NCBI RefSeq assembly: GCF_001522545.3
Contig: NC_031774.1
Location: 54,625,871 to 54,689,870, forward strand
Length of the DNA stretch: 64,000 nt
Reading direction: 5' to 3'
Origin: Parus major
Taxonomy: Eukaryota; Chordata; Aves; Passeriformes; Paridae
This document shows, one piece after another, positions 37,235 through 49,600 of this stretch. Made by a program: the position numbers and the translations under genes. How positions within the stretch are numbered: position 1 is the first letter of the stretch; each line of letters opens with the position of its first letter. Below the pieces are notes generated by a model. The model ran no database searches, was not told where the DNA came from, and was given only the letters and a program-made list of their open reading frames with translations.

Positions 37235-37738
37235 CTGTGCCAGGTCCTCAAATGTGTTGTATTTCCCATAGAGCATCAAAGCTCTGCGAGAGGATATGTG
37301 AGAAGATTCAAGTGTTGAAAAGGAGGGGGCACATCTGAGAAGCACAAAAGGATAGATATTCAAGAAACACCTAAAACTCAAGCAAAGAACCACTGCCCTA
37401 CTTTGGTTCCTTGACTGAACAGTTTAATAAAGCCAACAATTTTCTTCAAAAGTGTCTACCAAAAGCCACATCCCACAGGCTGCTCCCTCCTAGACACGGT
37501 CCTAAAAGGATCATCATTGATCTTTCAGGGATTTAAGGTCTGAAGTCCATCCAGTCTGCCCCACTGAGGACTCCAAAAGAAAGAGCCACGCCTGGCCAGA
37601 GTTAGCCTACAGCTCTTTCTGGAGCTCCTTCTTCCTGAGATGGACCAAAAGCATCAGAGCATCCATTCCAGCCACAGAAAGGAGCCATGGGTGGGGCAGT
37701 ACAGCACACAGCACCCTGTTTATTGAGTCAGCTGGGAA

Positions 37739-37806
37739 CCATGGAATCACTAAGGCTGGAAAACACCTTTAATATCACCAAGTCCAGCTGTTGTGAAGCT
37801 GGGTGC
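37739..37806 (-). mobile_element. CR1 LINE 3' fragment, reverse orientation
   Basis: CCATGGAATCACTAAGGCTG, GAAAACACCTTTAATATCAC and CAAGTCCAGCTGTTG follow the reversed CR1 3' end (consensus-like ATAGAATCATTAAGGTTGGA ... TCAAGTCCAACC). Only about 70 bp remain recognisable, without a clear octamer array at the left end. Confidence 0.75.
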
Positions 37807-40800
37807 CTCCCTACAGAGCAAAGGAGATTATTGCTGTGCTCACCATGCCAGAGCCCTCCTGGGACATGAGCCCCCCAGTCCTCTGCTCCACATCCAGTCT
37901 AGGGGCAGCACAGTTGGGTCCTCAGCTCTGAGTTATTTCAGGGCCAATGAAGATATTTTCCTTTGTGATATAATACAGATTTATAAGGTAGTCTTCTGGA
38001 ATATATTTACCCTTTTCATCCAGCCAAAAAAAATAAATAAATCTTACAGTGTTAGTAATATGCTTTACAAACAACTATGGCAAAAAAAAAAAGAAAAAAA
38101 AACAACTTGAAAAGGTGTAGAAGTTTCATCTCAGAAGTTTTCCCTTTTCTGCTTGAACTTGAGGTTTTGATGAGAGGCAGAAATTTCCCATTTTTAACTG
38201 AGAAAAGAACAACCACTTCAGAAGAGATCAAGAGCATTCAGCCAAAACCCTTGAGATTTTTCATTGAAGATTTCAGCACTCTTCTTTTGGGGGTTCATTG
38301 TTTATATGTTGATGAAAAATCTGTGCAAGAATGCTTTCCCCTGTGGGTTTTGAAAATTAAAATTAGATGTTTAGAAGTTCCTGCTTTTTTTATTGCCTTT
38401 CTTTTTTTCTCCTATGAGCCCTTCTCACCCAGGTTTACTATTTTTATATTGAGTCCCAGCTGCTAACTAAGCCTTGGCTTAGTGCTCTTACTGCAATGAT
38501 GAGGCATTTCCATTTCTGATTTCTAGCATATGTTGCACTTAATATAACACTGCCCTTGTGCACCAGTTACTCTGGAATAATGGCTGTGCCAGCAATGGAA
38601 CAGTGGTATAGTCCCTCGAGAACAACCAGGGCATGAAACCTCTGCCAATATGCAGATGCCACACAGTTAATAGAACAATGATAGATCCCTGAACTATACA
38701 GAGAGGTATTTTTGTAATGTATACAGAAATACATTTGATACTGCAATGAAAGCTTCTTTTTTTAGATTTATCTTAAATGAACTTGGAAAAAAAAATATCT
38801 GCAAAAGAGCCAAGAGATAATGATGAAAACCTGAACAATTAATTCTGGGGATGAGGCATCCACAGCCTGAGCTGATTATTTTTTGTTTCTTAGGCCTGTA
38901 GCCTGGACTAGATGATTGCAAAGACCAAGCTCTTGTGCAGGATTTATCCTTTTCAAAGAGGAAGAGACACTATACTGCAAAATCTGCCTTTTGCAAGGTG
39001 TTTTACAGCTTCTGCTTTGGGAAACCAGAGCAGAACCTCTGAAAAGAGAAAATAAGCAATGGATTTGAAACCGCTATTGGACACAATTAGCAATGATTAT
39101 TTGCTGATGGCTCATCCTTTTCATGATGCTGTGAGCAGTGTCACAGGAGGTTTTGTAATGGCTGTGCTGTGCAAGATGCTGAGCTTCCTTCACTTCTGGG
39201 GGTAACAGGTGAGGCCACACCAGTCTCACCAGTGACCTGACAGGGCTCTGCACCAGTCAGGCCTCATGACTCAGATGCATTTTTGCTTTATTCTAGGAAA
39301 TATTTAGCTGAGCAAACATCTCCAGGGCCACAAGGTGAAGTTTTCAGCTGCAGCTGAAGCAGAGCATCCTCCTTACCCTGGGACCCAGCCCAGGCAGCCT
39401 TTGGGAAGGTGCAAACTGGAATAATTCCAGTCTTCTGGGTGGTTTGGCTAAATCTGCACTCCAGACCTAGCAGGCAAAACCCACCTTAAAGCCAAGCTTT
39501 TGGCTGGTGTAGAAGCTTTTGAGAACCAGTGCTATCTCCCATCCACACACAGCAGCAGAAGCAAACACAGGGAGCACTTGCAGGAGGAGCAGCTTTTCCC
39601 TGCTGCAGGAGAAATTGTTTCTGCTTCCAACTAAGTCAGAAGTCAAAAAGAAATTCTATCCAGGAGATACACAGTGCATTACATAAGACTTCATAAAAAG
39701 TAAATTGTCATCAGATTTATCGCTGTTAGAAAAAGGCTCTTCTGTTTGTTGGCATAAAATAAGTTCTAGGTTTTAAGAGGCTAGTGAGAATGAATGAAAC
39801 AGTATATTTGGAGTTCCATGTCCTAAGGCTTTCTGTGCAGGGACCTGTCAAGCTTTTGGAGCAGAAATGTTTCAAAATACTTCTTAAAAAGTCATAAAAT
39901 TGTATGAGATATAACTCAGACGCATCAGGTCTTGATCAATTTTCCTTGTATGTGTAGTATTAAAACAAAACAATAAAATCAGATTTAATATTCCACAGCG
40001 AATTGTGATCACTGGATGTTTGTTTTCCTCTCCAGGCTGGAGAGGAAAAGCTAAAATATCAAAGTTCTTTTCAGAATTTAAGTTCAAAGATTATTTAAAC
40101 TATGAAAGACCTTATTTTAAGGTTGTTAGAAACAGCTTGCTTCGAGGCTACTTGGCACAACTGCATCAGTTTATGGTCCTTGATGCCTACTACAAGTGGA
40201 TGTTTGTGAGTTCATTGCTCTTATCCTTTTTGTGGGTTGGGATCCATACCAAGCATGTGTCTCCTATGATGCCTCTATAAGAACAAAACCCAGTCAAAGC
40301 AGAAGGACCAGTAAAGGAACCAAATTTGTGCTGTGTGCAGTGATTTTAGGACACAGACAGACCCAATATAATAATGTTCAAAACAAGAAGCTTCAGTTCA
40401 GTTCCACAAATTAAGTATTTTTATCTGGATAAAAAAAAAATACCATTTTAGGGTGTTTTTTTCCCTCTCATGGATTTTTTTTTTCAGAAACTGTGTGTCC
40501 AACCAAAACCAAAATATACAAGATTTCACCATTTGTTATGGACAGGAATATTGCATTTAATCTAAGGATCATTAACAAACCCACCACTGTACAAACTGAT
40601 AATCTCAGTTCTTTGTCCCTTAAGCTGATACTTTGCCGTAAATCACTCAAAAGCCTCAACAGGCAGGAAAGACAATGACTCTTGATTGGAAAGAGAAGGA
40701 AGCCAGTCAGAAAACCCAGATCCCAATTAGCCCTAGCTGTAAGCCAAGCAAACTCCCCAATTTAATGGTTCACAGGGGAACACATCCATACAGTAAAAGC

Positions 40801-41209
40801 TACCAACCAAATAAATTCCATTGCCTTCCCCCAGACACCCCTACTCCCACAGGTCCTTCAGACAAAAGTCTATTTCCCTTCTTAGCTGTTAAAAATATTT
40901 TAGTGCTCTTCAAATATGGAAGGCAGAAAAGGAAATAAAAAAACAATAGAATTTGACACAAAAGCACCCTTCTCATTAGGACTTTTTGAACAGCATTAGA
41001 GCTCATTGAATTTCATACACTAGTAACATTCTTACTCAATTCAAGGCAAACCAGGCAAATCTAAATCTATCAGATTTTACAAGCAAAGGAATATTGCCAA
41101 GTTCTAATATTTCTCCTGCATTCAATATCAGAATGGGGTATGGAGTCTCTTCCAAACTCCAGATTTCCATTTGTAAAAATACATTTTAAATTTACTACTC
41201 CATGGTGTT
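37807..41209. other. AT-rich noncoding DNA
   Basis: No gene is recognised. The 129-codon + frame at 38077-38466 begins inside a poly(A) tract, which explains its lysine-rich start, so it is not credible as a gene. The 91-codon + frame at 40005-40280 has a hydrophobic stretch but no recognisable family. Confidence 0.6.
38082..38105. repeat. Poly(A) tract
   Basis: Twenty-four bases that are all A apart from two interruptions. Low complexity. Confidence 0.85.
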
Positions 41210-41282
41210 AAAAAAAAACCCAAAAAACAACAACAAAAAAACCAACCAACAAAAAAAAAACCCCACACAACAACACAAAACC
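41210..41282. repeat. A/C low-complexity tract
   Basis: Seventy-three bases made only of A and C: A-runs, AAC units, ACCAACC and CACACAACAACAC. One strand is therefore entirely G- and T-free. It could be a decayed poly(A) tail, but no adjacent retroposon is visible. Confidence 0.9.
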
Positions 41283-43139
41283 AGAGTTAAAAAGGAAGTT
41301 AAATCTTGAGGGCAATGTCTATGCAGGATTCTCAGATAAACAGTGTTTTGGGAGTGAAGCTGGCTTTAGCACAGCAATCAGCCAGGATTTGAGATTAAAA
41401 AGTAGCTAAGACCCTACCAGACAAAGCCTTTGCGCAGATAAAGCTGACTGTGACAATAACAAAGCCCCCAAAGACACACAGACATGTCTGAATCCTTGGC
41501 CAGTCAACACCAGGCTGCCTCTTCCACTGGGAAAAAGCAGCCAGAGAACCTGGTGCCTCTGAAATCAGTGAGACCAGGCAAGGGCTTGAAGCCCAACACG
41601 AGATGCTGGTCCCTCCAGATGCTGGGTTTCCTCCCTCCTGCACAAGCAATTAAGGCTCACACAGATAACTGCAGGGATCTGCAATCTCAGCCACCTCCAC
41701 ACAGCCTTGCTAGAAGTGCCAGGCACTTGCAAAACCTTGGTAGAAGCTGCGTGAGGTGCTGTGGCTGCAGGAACAGCTGCCTGGGGGGTGTGTGTGCCTG
41801 TGTGTGTTTGTGTGTAATACATTTTCATTGAATGGCTGGCGAATAGAAGCAATAAGGAGGAATAAAGTCTGTAGTTAGAGTTCATTTTGTATGGTACAGG
41901 ATGTCTTGGGGGGTTTTATGGGTTTAATATATTTGCTGCTCCTGCTGGATCTCAGCACAGACCTCCAGATGATAATATCTATTTGAGATGCAGGTTGCAC
42001 TACAACTCATTTATAATGAATATAACAACTTGTGAAGTGGATTTAGAAGTCATTGAGTTATAGATTATTTGGGTAAACGGGGCACAAGCACTGCAGCAAG
42101 AAACCCATTTAAATATTAAGGAAAGCTATAAACTGAGAAAAGAACCGATGACAGGGTAATATCATGTCAGAACATGCCCTCCAGAGAGGGACCTCTACTG
42201 TGTATTGATCTGAAAGAGCTCCAGAAATCATTCTGCAAACCCATAAAGCTCAGCAGTAAATGCAGAAAGGTGAGCTGCAAAGGCCAGCAGAGAGATGGGA
42301 TACAAGAGCTGGACCAAAGCCTTCCAGCCTCATCTCATGAGTAGTTTCTCTCCCCTGGTCTGCAGCACACTTACCAACCCAGTGTTAATCAGTGACCCTT
42401 GGACTGAAAAGCCATTTCTGGGGGGATTTCAGCCCTCTGTGTACAAATTCTGTTACTGTTCACCTTATTAAAATTACTGATAACAACTAGTCATCCAAAT
42501 GTTCCTATGTCATAAGCAACAAATAGGGTTTTCAGACTTCCCTGGTGCTCTGCTTAGTTCAGAAAATTTTCATTTAAGTTTCAGAGATCCTCTTGAACCC
42601 AGCATTGTTCCTCCCTGCTGCATCATACACATAGCACATGCAGGTGAGGTTGTGTGATTCAGCAGGAAGGGCTCAGCAAGAGAGGTGAGCACCAGCCAAT
42701 TCAAGGACACAGCTCCTGAAAAACAAGAGGTTCCTGTTTGACATGCAATTTGCAATACAAAAGCACTGTTACAGTCACTTGTTTGTCCTCTTCCCTCCCT
42801 CCTGCCCTTGTTTAGAGAATGCTTTTCCCATTTTTTGCCGCATCAGGGAAAACACTGCATCTGGCTGATGGGCCAGAAGTACCCAACACCACTTACACGA
42901 GGCTGGCAGTCACTTTTAGCATGAAAACTGAAGCACCCTCCTTGAATGATGGAGCACTCTATACAACTTAAAAATGCTGAGGAGCAAAATTCAGGGAGAA
43001 GTGCGGGGAAACTGTGAAGGTGTGAACAGTTGTTCAGTGAGCACAAAGAGAAACACGGTCCCAGTGAGATGGGAACTGGGAGAAGGAATGAACTCAGTCC
43101 CACTGTTACACCCAGTCTTATCCAATTTATAGCAGGACA
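41283..43139. other. Noncoding DNA
   Basis: No gene is recognised. Frames of 115 (+, 41484-41831) and 106 codons (-, 41565-41885) overlap and cross a TG-rich simple repeat. No domain is seen. Confidence 0.6.
41788..41815. repeat. (TG)n microsatellite, interrupted
   Basis: GTGTGTGTG, then CC, then a TG run with one TTT interruption. Alternating purine-pyrimidine sequence, short. Confidence 0.85.
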
Positions 43140-43560
43140 TTATAACCGGTAATAACAATCTAATGAGAGGGCATAGCTGGCACTTCTAAAACCCTCAGCT
43201 CTGAAGGTCACTCATTTTATCATCGAGACAATGTTTAAATACCCTGTTGGCGTGAAGCACCAACGGGAGGTGATCACGGCTTTTAATCTAAAGCCTTTTA
43301 TCCACAGCAGACTGCGGTGGCACATCATGCACCTGAAGACTGGGACGCATCACTGAGCACACACAGCGTGGTCCTGGTCCCCAAATCAAATTGCCCAGAC
43401 ATCCAGGAAGGGGCTGCACAGCACATCACATCACTCCTTGTGGGCTGCCATCCGCGCTGGTGGCCGGTGGAGCGGCACAAAGGCAAATTTCTGAGCACAG
43501 AATTCCATCCAGAATTCCATCCTGAGCTCCACCACCGGGTCAGGCTGCACTAGAGGCACC
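43140..43560. other. CpG-retaining stretch, candidate regulatory or conserved element
   Basis: CpG is scarce in most of the window but recurs here: ACCGGT, ATCGAG, GGCGTG, AACGGG, CACGGC, TGCGGT, GACGCA, AGCGTG, CCGCGC and AGCGGC. CCTGTTGG (43243-43250) and CCAACGGG (43260-43267) can form an 8-bp stem with one G-T pair and a nine-base loop. GAGACAATG near 43225 contains a SOX-like ACAAT core. The 78-codon frame at 43317-43553 has no domain, and its repeated FHPE comes from a 12-bp duplication. Confidence 0.3.
43498..43521. repeat. 12-bp tandem duplication
   Basis: CAGAATTCCATC occurs twice head to tail (43498-43509, 43510-43521), perfectly. Confidence 0.9.
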
Positions 43561-43569
43561 ACGTCAAAG

Positions 43570-43668
43570 GGGGTGGCTTTTATCAGGGCCAGACCTCTCC
43601 TACAGCAATTAGTGGCAAAGCCTAATAACAGGATTAATTAGGATATTGCCAGAAGAGACTAATTGTCT
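43570..43668. promoter_or_regulatory. Homeodomain-type cluster with GGATTAATTAGGA
   Basis: Within about 50 bp lie CAATTAGT (43617-43624), CCTAATAA (43621 onward after GGCAAAG), GGATTAATTAGGA (about 43631-43643) and CTAATTGTC (about 43659-43667). GGATTA is the preferred core of OTX/PITX-type homeodomains and here overlaps a TTAATTAG core. TTTATCAGG upstream contains a reverse GATA core. The block follows the CpG-retaining stretch. This is motif inference only. Confidence 0.3.
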
Positions 43669-46600
43669 ACTGCAAAACTGGCTCTTTAACCCGTTTCTTG
43701 GCTGAGAAGCTTCTCAGTGACCTGTGTGAGAGCTCTGCAAGCCAAATGCAGGCACAAATGGAATGAAGCTGAGAAGGGAAAAGCATGGTAAAGGGCTGTG
43801 AAGGGAGAGAGGGAAAAGCTCTCCATTCATAGGGCTTTTTTATAAAGTATGTGGGCAATGTCCCAGTGAACCTTGCTGATTAAAGACTTACCAGCATCAA
43901 TGGGTGACAGAATTCCTTCTCTGATAATATTTCACAGATATCCTAATGGATGTCAGTGAGAAATTTCTTTTTAATCCTCACTGAAGAACAACAAAACAGG
44001 ACCCCTATGTTTTCCTCAGCTGTTACTAATTTCTTTCTTTTCAATCTTTTCAAATTGCTAAAATTAGAATCGTGTTAATTACAGCTAATCTAATGGCTTG
44101 CATTCCATGTCTTACCTTTATAGCCACCTTATCGGGAGACACATTACTCATTTATTTAAAAATAAATCAATCAATAAATAAAGTGTTGCTTTCTGCAGGA
44201 CTTTTTGCATGTAAAGATGCACAGATGTATATACACCAACCAAACTCGTGTCAGTCTTGCATGTTATAAAAATCTAGGGATTGTGAATCATACTGCAGTT
44301 TAGAAATATGAATTACTGGATATTCCTTTTCCCCAAGATAGTAAGAATGAGGTATTCAGTTAGAGTTACATCCTGAAAATCTGGTCCTTAGTATTTTGCT
44401 GTTGCTCTGGGGTTGTGAATTAGAGATGTCCTGAGAAAGTAATACAATTCCACAGTACATCCATCTCAGTCCTGCCTTGGATTGCATGGGAAAAGCACTC
44501 TCCAGTTCCATACAGATCTGTGAAGGTTTTCAGAAACATTCCTCATCCTAAAATGTGGCAAGAGGCCAGCACTTCAAACATTTTTGGTTACAGTGAAATC
44601 CCCCAGGACCACAATTTGGAAACATCAAAGCTCAACATGCTGCCCAGCATTCTCCAGCTGCTAGTCTGGCACCCAACAATAAAACTGTAGCTGCTGTGGA
44701 TTAAAACTGGCATGGTTCCTCTCTCACCTATTCCATGAAAACAGTTCAAAATCCATTGTTGCTTCTTCTTCAAAGGCCTGTACCTCTGAAAAGCAAATTG
44801 CAATCCACAAGTGTGAATCAATGTGTTTGAATTTTGGTGACTTGTAGGGTGCTTACTCCCACCTGGGATTCCCAGCTCAGCAGCAGATAAGAAGCCAGAC
44901 AGGTAATCTGTCAAGAAGCTATCAGGAGTTCTTTAGATGAGTCTAGCCATGAGAAAGACCTTCAAGAAAAGTCCAGGCCCTTGAGGAAATGCAATTAGTC
45001 ACCAACAGCTCACTCCCATCTGTGTCTCACCCACACCAAGCGACTGCAGTAAATCCACCAGCGGGAATTGCACACTATCCAGTTTCCTGGTATTGCACCA
45101 CTGCAAAGAGCTCAGGTCACACTAATTGCTACTTAATGTTCACTGCTCGCAGCTTTTAGCAGCAGGAATTGTCTTACCAGGTATCTCCAGCTTCCCTGGA
45201 ATGAGAACCAGTGCTAGCACCAGTCAGCTGTGACATGGAAGAAGTTCTAATCCAGGACAAGACAATCCAGGCAGAAAGGGGAAGAAGACAAGGAGAAAAC
45301 AAGTGGACAGCAGTGGAAACTGGTAAGAGCTCAGTGTGAGCAGGAAACATCTGGAATAGTCATGAGAACATTCTTCCAAATGGCTGTTGAGTGTCATTCC
45401 CTCCTAAGAGACCCATGATAAAGGAACTGTGTGTAAGGGCAGCACTCACCCCGGTTCCACCATGCAGAACCAGCTTTTAGAAGAAATTCTTTTTCAGACT
45501 AGGCAGAGAGAATTTGCCAGTCTCCCTGTCCAAGCCTGACACTAGGACCTGATTCCCTGGCTCACAGGAAGGCTGCTGAATAAACAGGGAATTCTTGCTC
45601 CATCACCTGAGCAATGAGGCTTCCCAGCAGGCTGAGCAATTGTTCTTAATCCTGACATCCCAAACCAATTGCTAACCATTGACACGAAAGTTTTGTTAAC
45701 ACTGCACATTTGGGATGCTGGATAATCACACATTCTTTCTCCCTTTTATTCCTTCTTTTCCTTATCCATGTCAATATTTCATTGAGTTAAAATAGTTACT
45801 CTATTCTCCTTCACCTTTTCTCCACTTCCACCAGTATGATTTTACTAAAATTACTTAATTGTTTATTCCAGTAATATTTTCCCCCACTCTGAAGCCAAAC
45901 AAGAAGGAGAAAAGTTTAATTTAGAAAGATTTGAAATTCCTGAAATACATGACAGCTGAGCAAAGACTGGCATGTTAAATCATTCAACTTCACAAACACT
46001 CTACTCTCATTTAGGCTTGACAGATGTAAATGCCAGCCAGGTACTACCTGCTAGTAATGCTATCTTTACTTAAATTAAGCAAATACATAACACAAAACCC
46101 TTTACATGTATGTTAGCCATCTGCAGAAGTGTGGCTCTCTAGCTGCTTTTTCCCCACAATTTTTCATTTATGTCATGTGCAGTGGTGGGAGGACAGGCTT
46201 TACACTTTCTTCAGGTTAAATAACTAAGAGATCATCAAATGCTCCTAAATCATGTCACAAGTTCTGCCAGTGTCCTGTCCTGAATAACATATTTTTTTTT
46301 TTTATGCAACCATGAATCAAAAATACTGACTAGGCCTGCAGTAACTGCAGTGATGAGACAGCAGGAGAAGGGCAATCTATAAGAAAGCCAGTCTTTGCAA
46401 ATGTGCACAGTACAAAAATGTCTACCAGACAAAATAAGAAACTGAAGGATTTCATCCATTTAGAAACCAGGCGAAAAAAACACATTCAATGCCAGATTGA
46501 AATTCAGACTGAACAGGAGGTTCCAAACCAATTGCCAGGTCCACCAAGAAGCAACACCTTCTGCTCCACATAGCAGACTCCTGGTTATATTGGCAGGTGC

Positions 46601-49600
46601 AGAGAGATCTGCTTGGGGCATGGCACTGAGGTCAGGGCTCCAGCTCACTGAAGGTCACTCTGAACACAATATACCCCAGAGACTTGGCTTATCTCAGCTG
46701 AAAATTGCAGGGGGTGGAAGGATGGGATGGTGATAGGCTTCAAATAAAAAGATCCCCATGTTTGAGGTTTTTCACTGAAATAAGATTTTCTATCAGGAGA
46801 ATTGCCAGCTGCAGTCTGAGACCCAGAGGCTGGTCTTTGCTCACAAGGGCCACTCAAACAAGAGGCTTACAAACCATGACATTTTCTTGTGAGTGTGTGA
46901 ATGCCAAGCAAATACTCAGTCAAAATTTGTTGTTTTAGAGGTGGGAAATTGGATGATTGCAGTGCTCACCTCTTTGTGGATTGTGCCTTGCACTGGGAGG
47001 AGGGAACAGAGCCTCTTCTCATTTTTATATTGTCCAGACAAATGAACAATCAAAAATGCAGGGACAGGAGATTCAACAGTGAAAAAAACAGGTAGCACTT
47101 TCTTGTTTGACAGTCCCCATGCCAAAGGAGGAAATCTTGGACATCCACTCCAAGGGCCACAGGATTTATCAGGATCTGAGCCCTTCTGTCCCAGGGGGTC
47201 AGATCCTGATCAGGGGTTTTGTAACTGTGCAGGTTACAAAAGCATGAATAAAACCAGCCCATACCCCAAAACACTTGTAGAGTGTTTAAGATGCTGTCAT
47301 TAAGTAGCAAGAAGGGGAAAGGCAAACATGAGTCAGTATCTTGGGTTTGCTCTCTGGAGAGAGACAGCCCCACCCAGTCACCCTCACACCAAAACCTTTA
47401 TCTCCCACCTCTCTCCCTTCTTTAGCCCCATGTGCCAGTGAAACCAGTTATCTTGTTAGAGGCTGATAGAGACCCTTTCCCCATCATGTCAGATCGCTCA
47501 AAGTGCTTGGGAGGGAGAAAGTACATCCCCAGGTCTGCACCCACTTTTCATTCTGATTCTCCCTGTACAACCTCCTCTGGAAAAAAAAATCTTGGGATTT
47601 GGCATAGGTAAATACTTCCTAAAAAAAGCCATGGAGCTCAGGATGTGTCCTAGGGATGACAGAAACTTGTGGCATATACAAGTGGGCAGACACAGGTCTC
47701 TGTCTTTAGCTCTATCTGAAGTGGTACAGTTTTAATAGAATTATTCAAGCTCCTTCTCAAGGCATATGCTGACAACAAGAGGTGAATTCAACTCTTGTTA
47801 ATTACATCACTCACTGGTGGAATGTCCCAATGCTTCAGATATCTTCCAAAAAAACTTTAAGAAAAAAAAACAAGCCACTTGCTTTCTCCACTTTCTAGAT
47901 TCAAATCAGTCACGTTTTTCTTGGGGTGGTTCAGCTTTGCTGCTCTGTGGGTAATGTTTATGTCCCTTTTGTAAAGGGACATAAAGAGGCTTGATGTGTC
48001 CTGAGAACCGCAGGTAGTTACCACACTGCCAAGCACAGCCAAAAATCCTGGGGGCAGCCAGTAGGAGAACAGCAGGTTTATGCCTACAGCAAGCTGTGGC
48101 AGCTCCATCCCTGGAGCCTCAGAGATGCCAAGACTGAGCCAATATAAAAATCTGCTCAATAGAAATGTGTCTCAGAGCAGCAGCTCCAGTGCTGTGAGCT
48201 CCACAGGGGCAAGTAGGGCAGCAACCAAATCCAAAATCCCCTGCACAACTTATCCAAATGTCCTGCTGGGACAGGGCCTGAGGATGTGTAATCTCTGGTG
48301 AGCTGCTGAGAGTCTTCTGTCTGTTTGGCCCCTTGTGAGACCTCCAGATACTCATCCCTGCCCAGGAGGATCTTGTATACTGGTAAGGTCAAGACTTGGG
48401 CAAGCAGGAGCAGGGGCACTCAGTATCTTGCAAAATTATGGCTGTAACAAGTAAGAGCAAATGTTGTTGTGCTAGGCACTGTACATAAACATCTTCAATA
48501 AAATGTTCTGAATATATAAGTTGTAAAACTCTATATAGGACATTAAATACATAGAATACCAAATTCTGCACTAGAGTTCCCCTTAGATTGCTGAAATGTG
48601 TCAGCTCCACTGTGTTTCAGACACACTCAGATGTGAGCCCAGGCTGGGATGTTTCCCTCCTACTCTGCAGTATAGCCTATCCTCCGGGAAGAGTTCAGAG
48701 AGAGGTATTCCTCACTGCAGGGAAAACAGCAGTGCATTTTAAACCTACCTCTAAATAACCCTGACAGTCTCTCCAAAAAAAAAAAGATTTGGTTTTCCTT
48801 GGCAGCAGTGTCTGCTGCACACCCAGATGCTTTCTGTGCCCACCCCAGCGGGCTCAGCCCGGCCCAAAATCTGTCAGGGTCTCTGACAGAAGCAAACACC
48901 AAAGAACAGCCCTTCACTTCTCCTGGAGACACATGGAAAAATCCCTTCCTCTGCAATGCAAATTCCAGTTCTCTCCACACCTTTCACACGCCCTCCTCTC
49001 CGCTACTGTCCCTGAGCTCAGCTGCCACCAAGTCTGACTGATGAAAGGTGGCAGCTCTATTATATTAATTCCCCCCAGAAAACAGAAAAAAAGCCTCACA
49101 TGCTTTTCATATCGAGCACATAGCACATTTCAGAGTTTCTCTGCCTGCTCTGGCTTCTCTTCCACACGAAACACGGCCATTGAGGAGAGTGCTCCCCAGA
49201 CTGGGGGATGCTCTTGCCAAACAAATGGCAGATTCTCACTTATTGCTATTTTCATATTAGGCACACATGCAAGATTAAGTGTGCTCTTTGGCTGATCCAG
49301 TATGATAGCTGCCTGCAGCTGCTCCAGTCTAATGGACCCAAGCCTGTCTGGGTGGCCTGAAAGGTGTGTCTGTAGAAGACAGCCTTCGTGCTCCAGTACA
49401 TGAACTCACACCAAAGGTGCAGTCTGAATGGAAAATTAACAAAAGCTATACCCCTAAATTTTCCCAAAGTAGGAATCTTTTATATACAAGTTGTCATGCT
49501 GCATAAACTCAAATTAAAACACCTTCTGTAATTGCATCTTCATTTTAATGACAGCCTGCTTTCATCCTCATAATCTGCTGCCCATCATACCAATATGGAT

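Larger units (their letters stand above)
32611..37738. other. Noncoding DNA with several micro-duplications
   Basis: No gene is recognised. The first 800 bp is GC-richer and has overlapping frames on both strands, up to 135 codons. Short direct repeats include TTCAGTTCTAAC at 35178-35189 and 35191-35202, plus those at 36025 and 37204 listed separately. GCATTTGG-TTT-CCAAATGC at 35206-35224 can form an 8-bp stem. A- and T-runs cluster at 37105-37160. Confidence 0.6.

Noticed and set aside
38077..38466. 129-codon + strand open frame
   Set aside because: Its start and Lys-rich beginning lie in a poly(A) tract; the rest is Phe-rich AT translation without a domain.
38885..38935. CTGGACTAGATGATTGCAAA, CR1-like words
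   Set aside because: Only about 20 bases resemble the CR1 tail and no octamers follow; too short to call.
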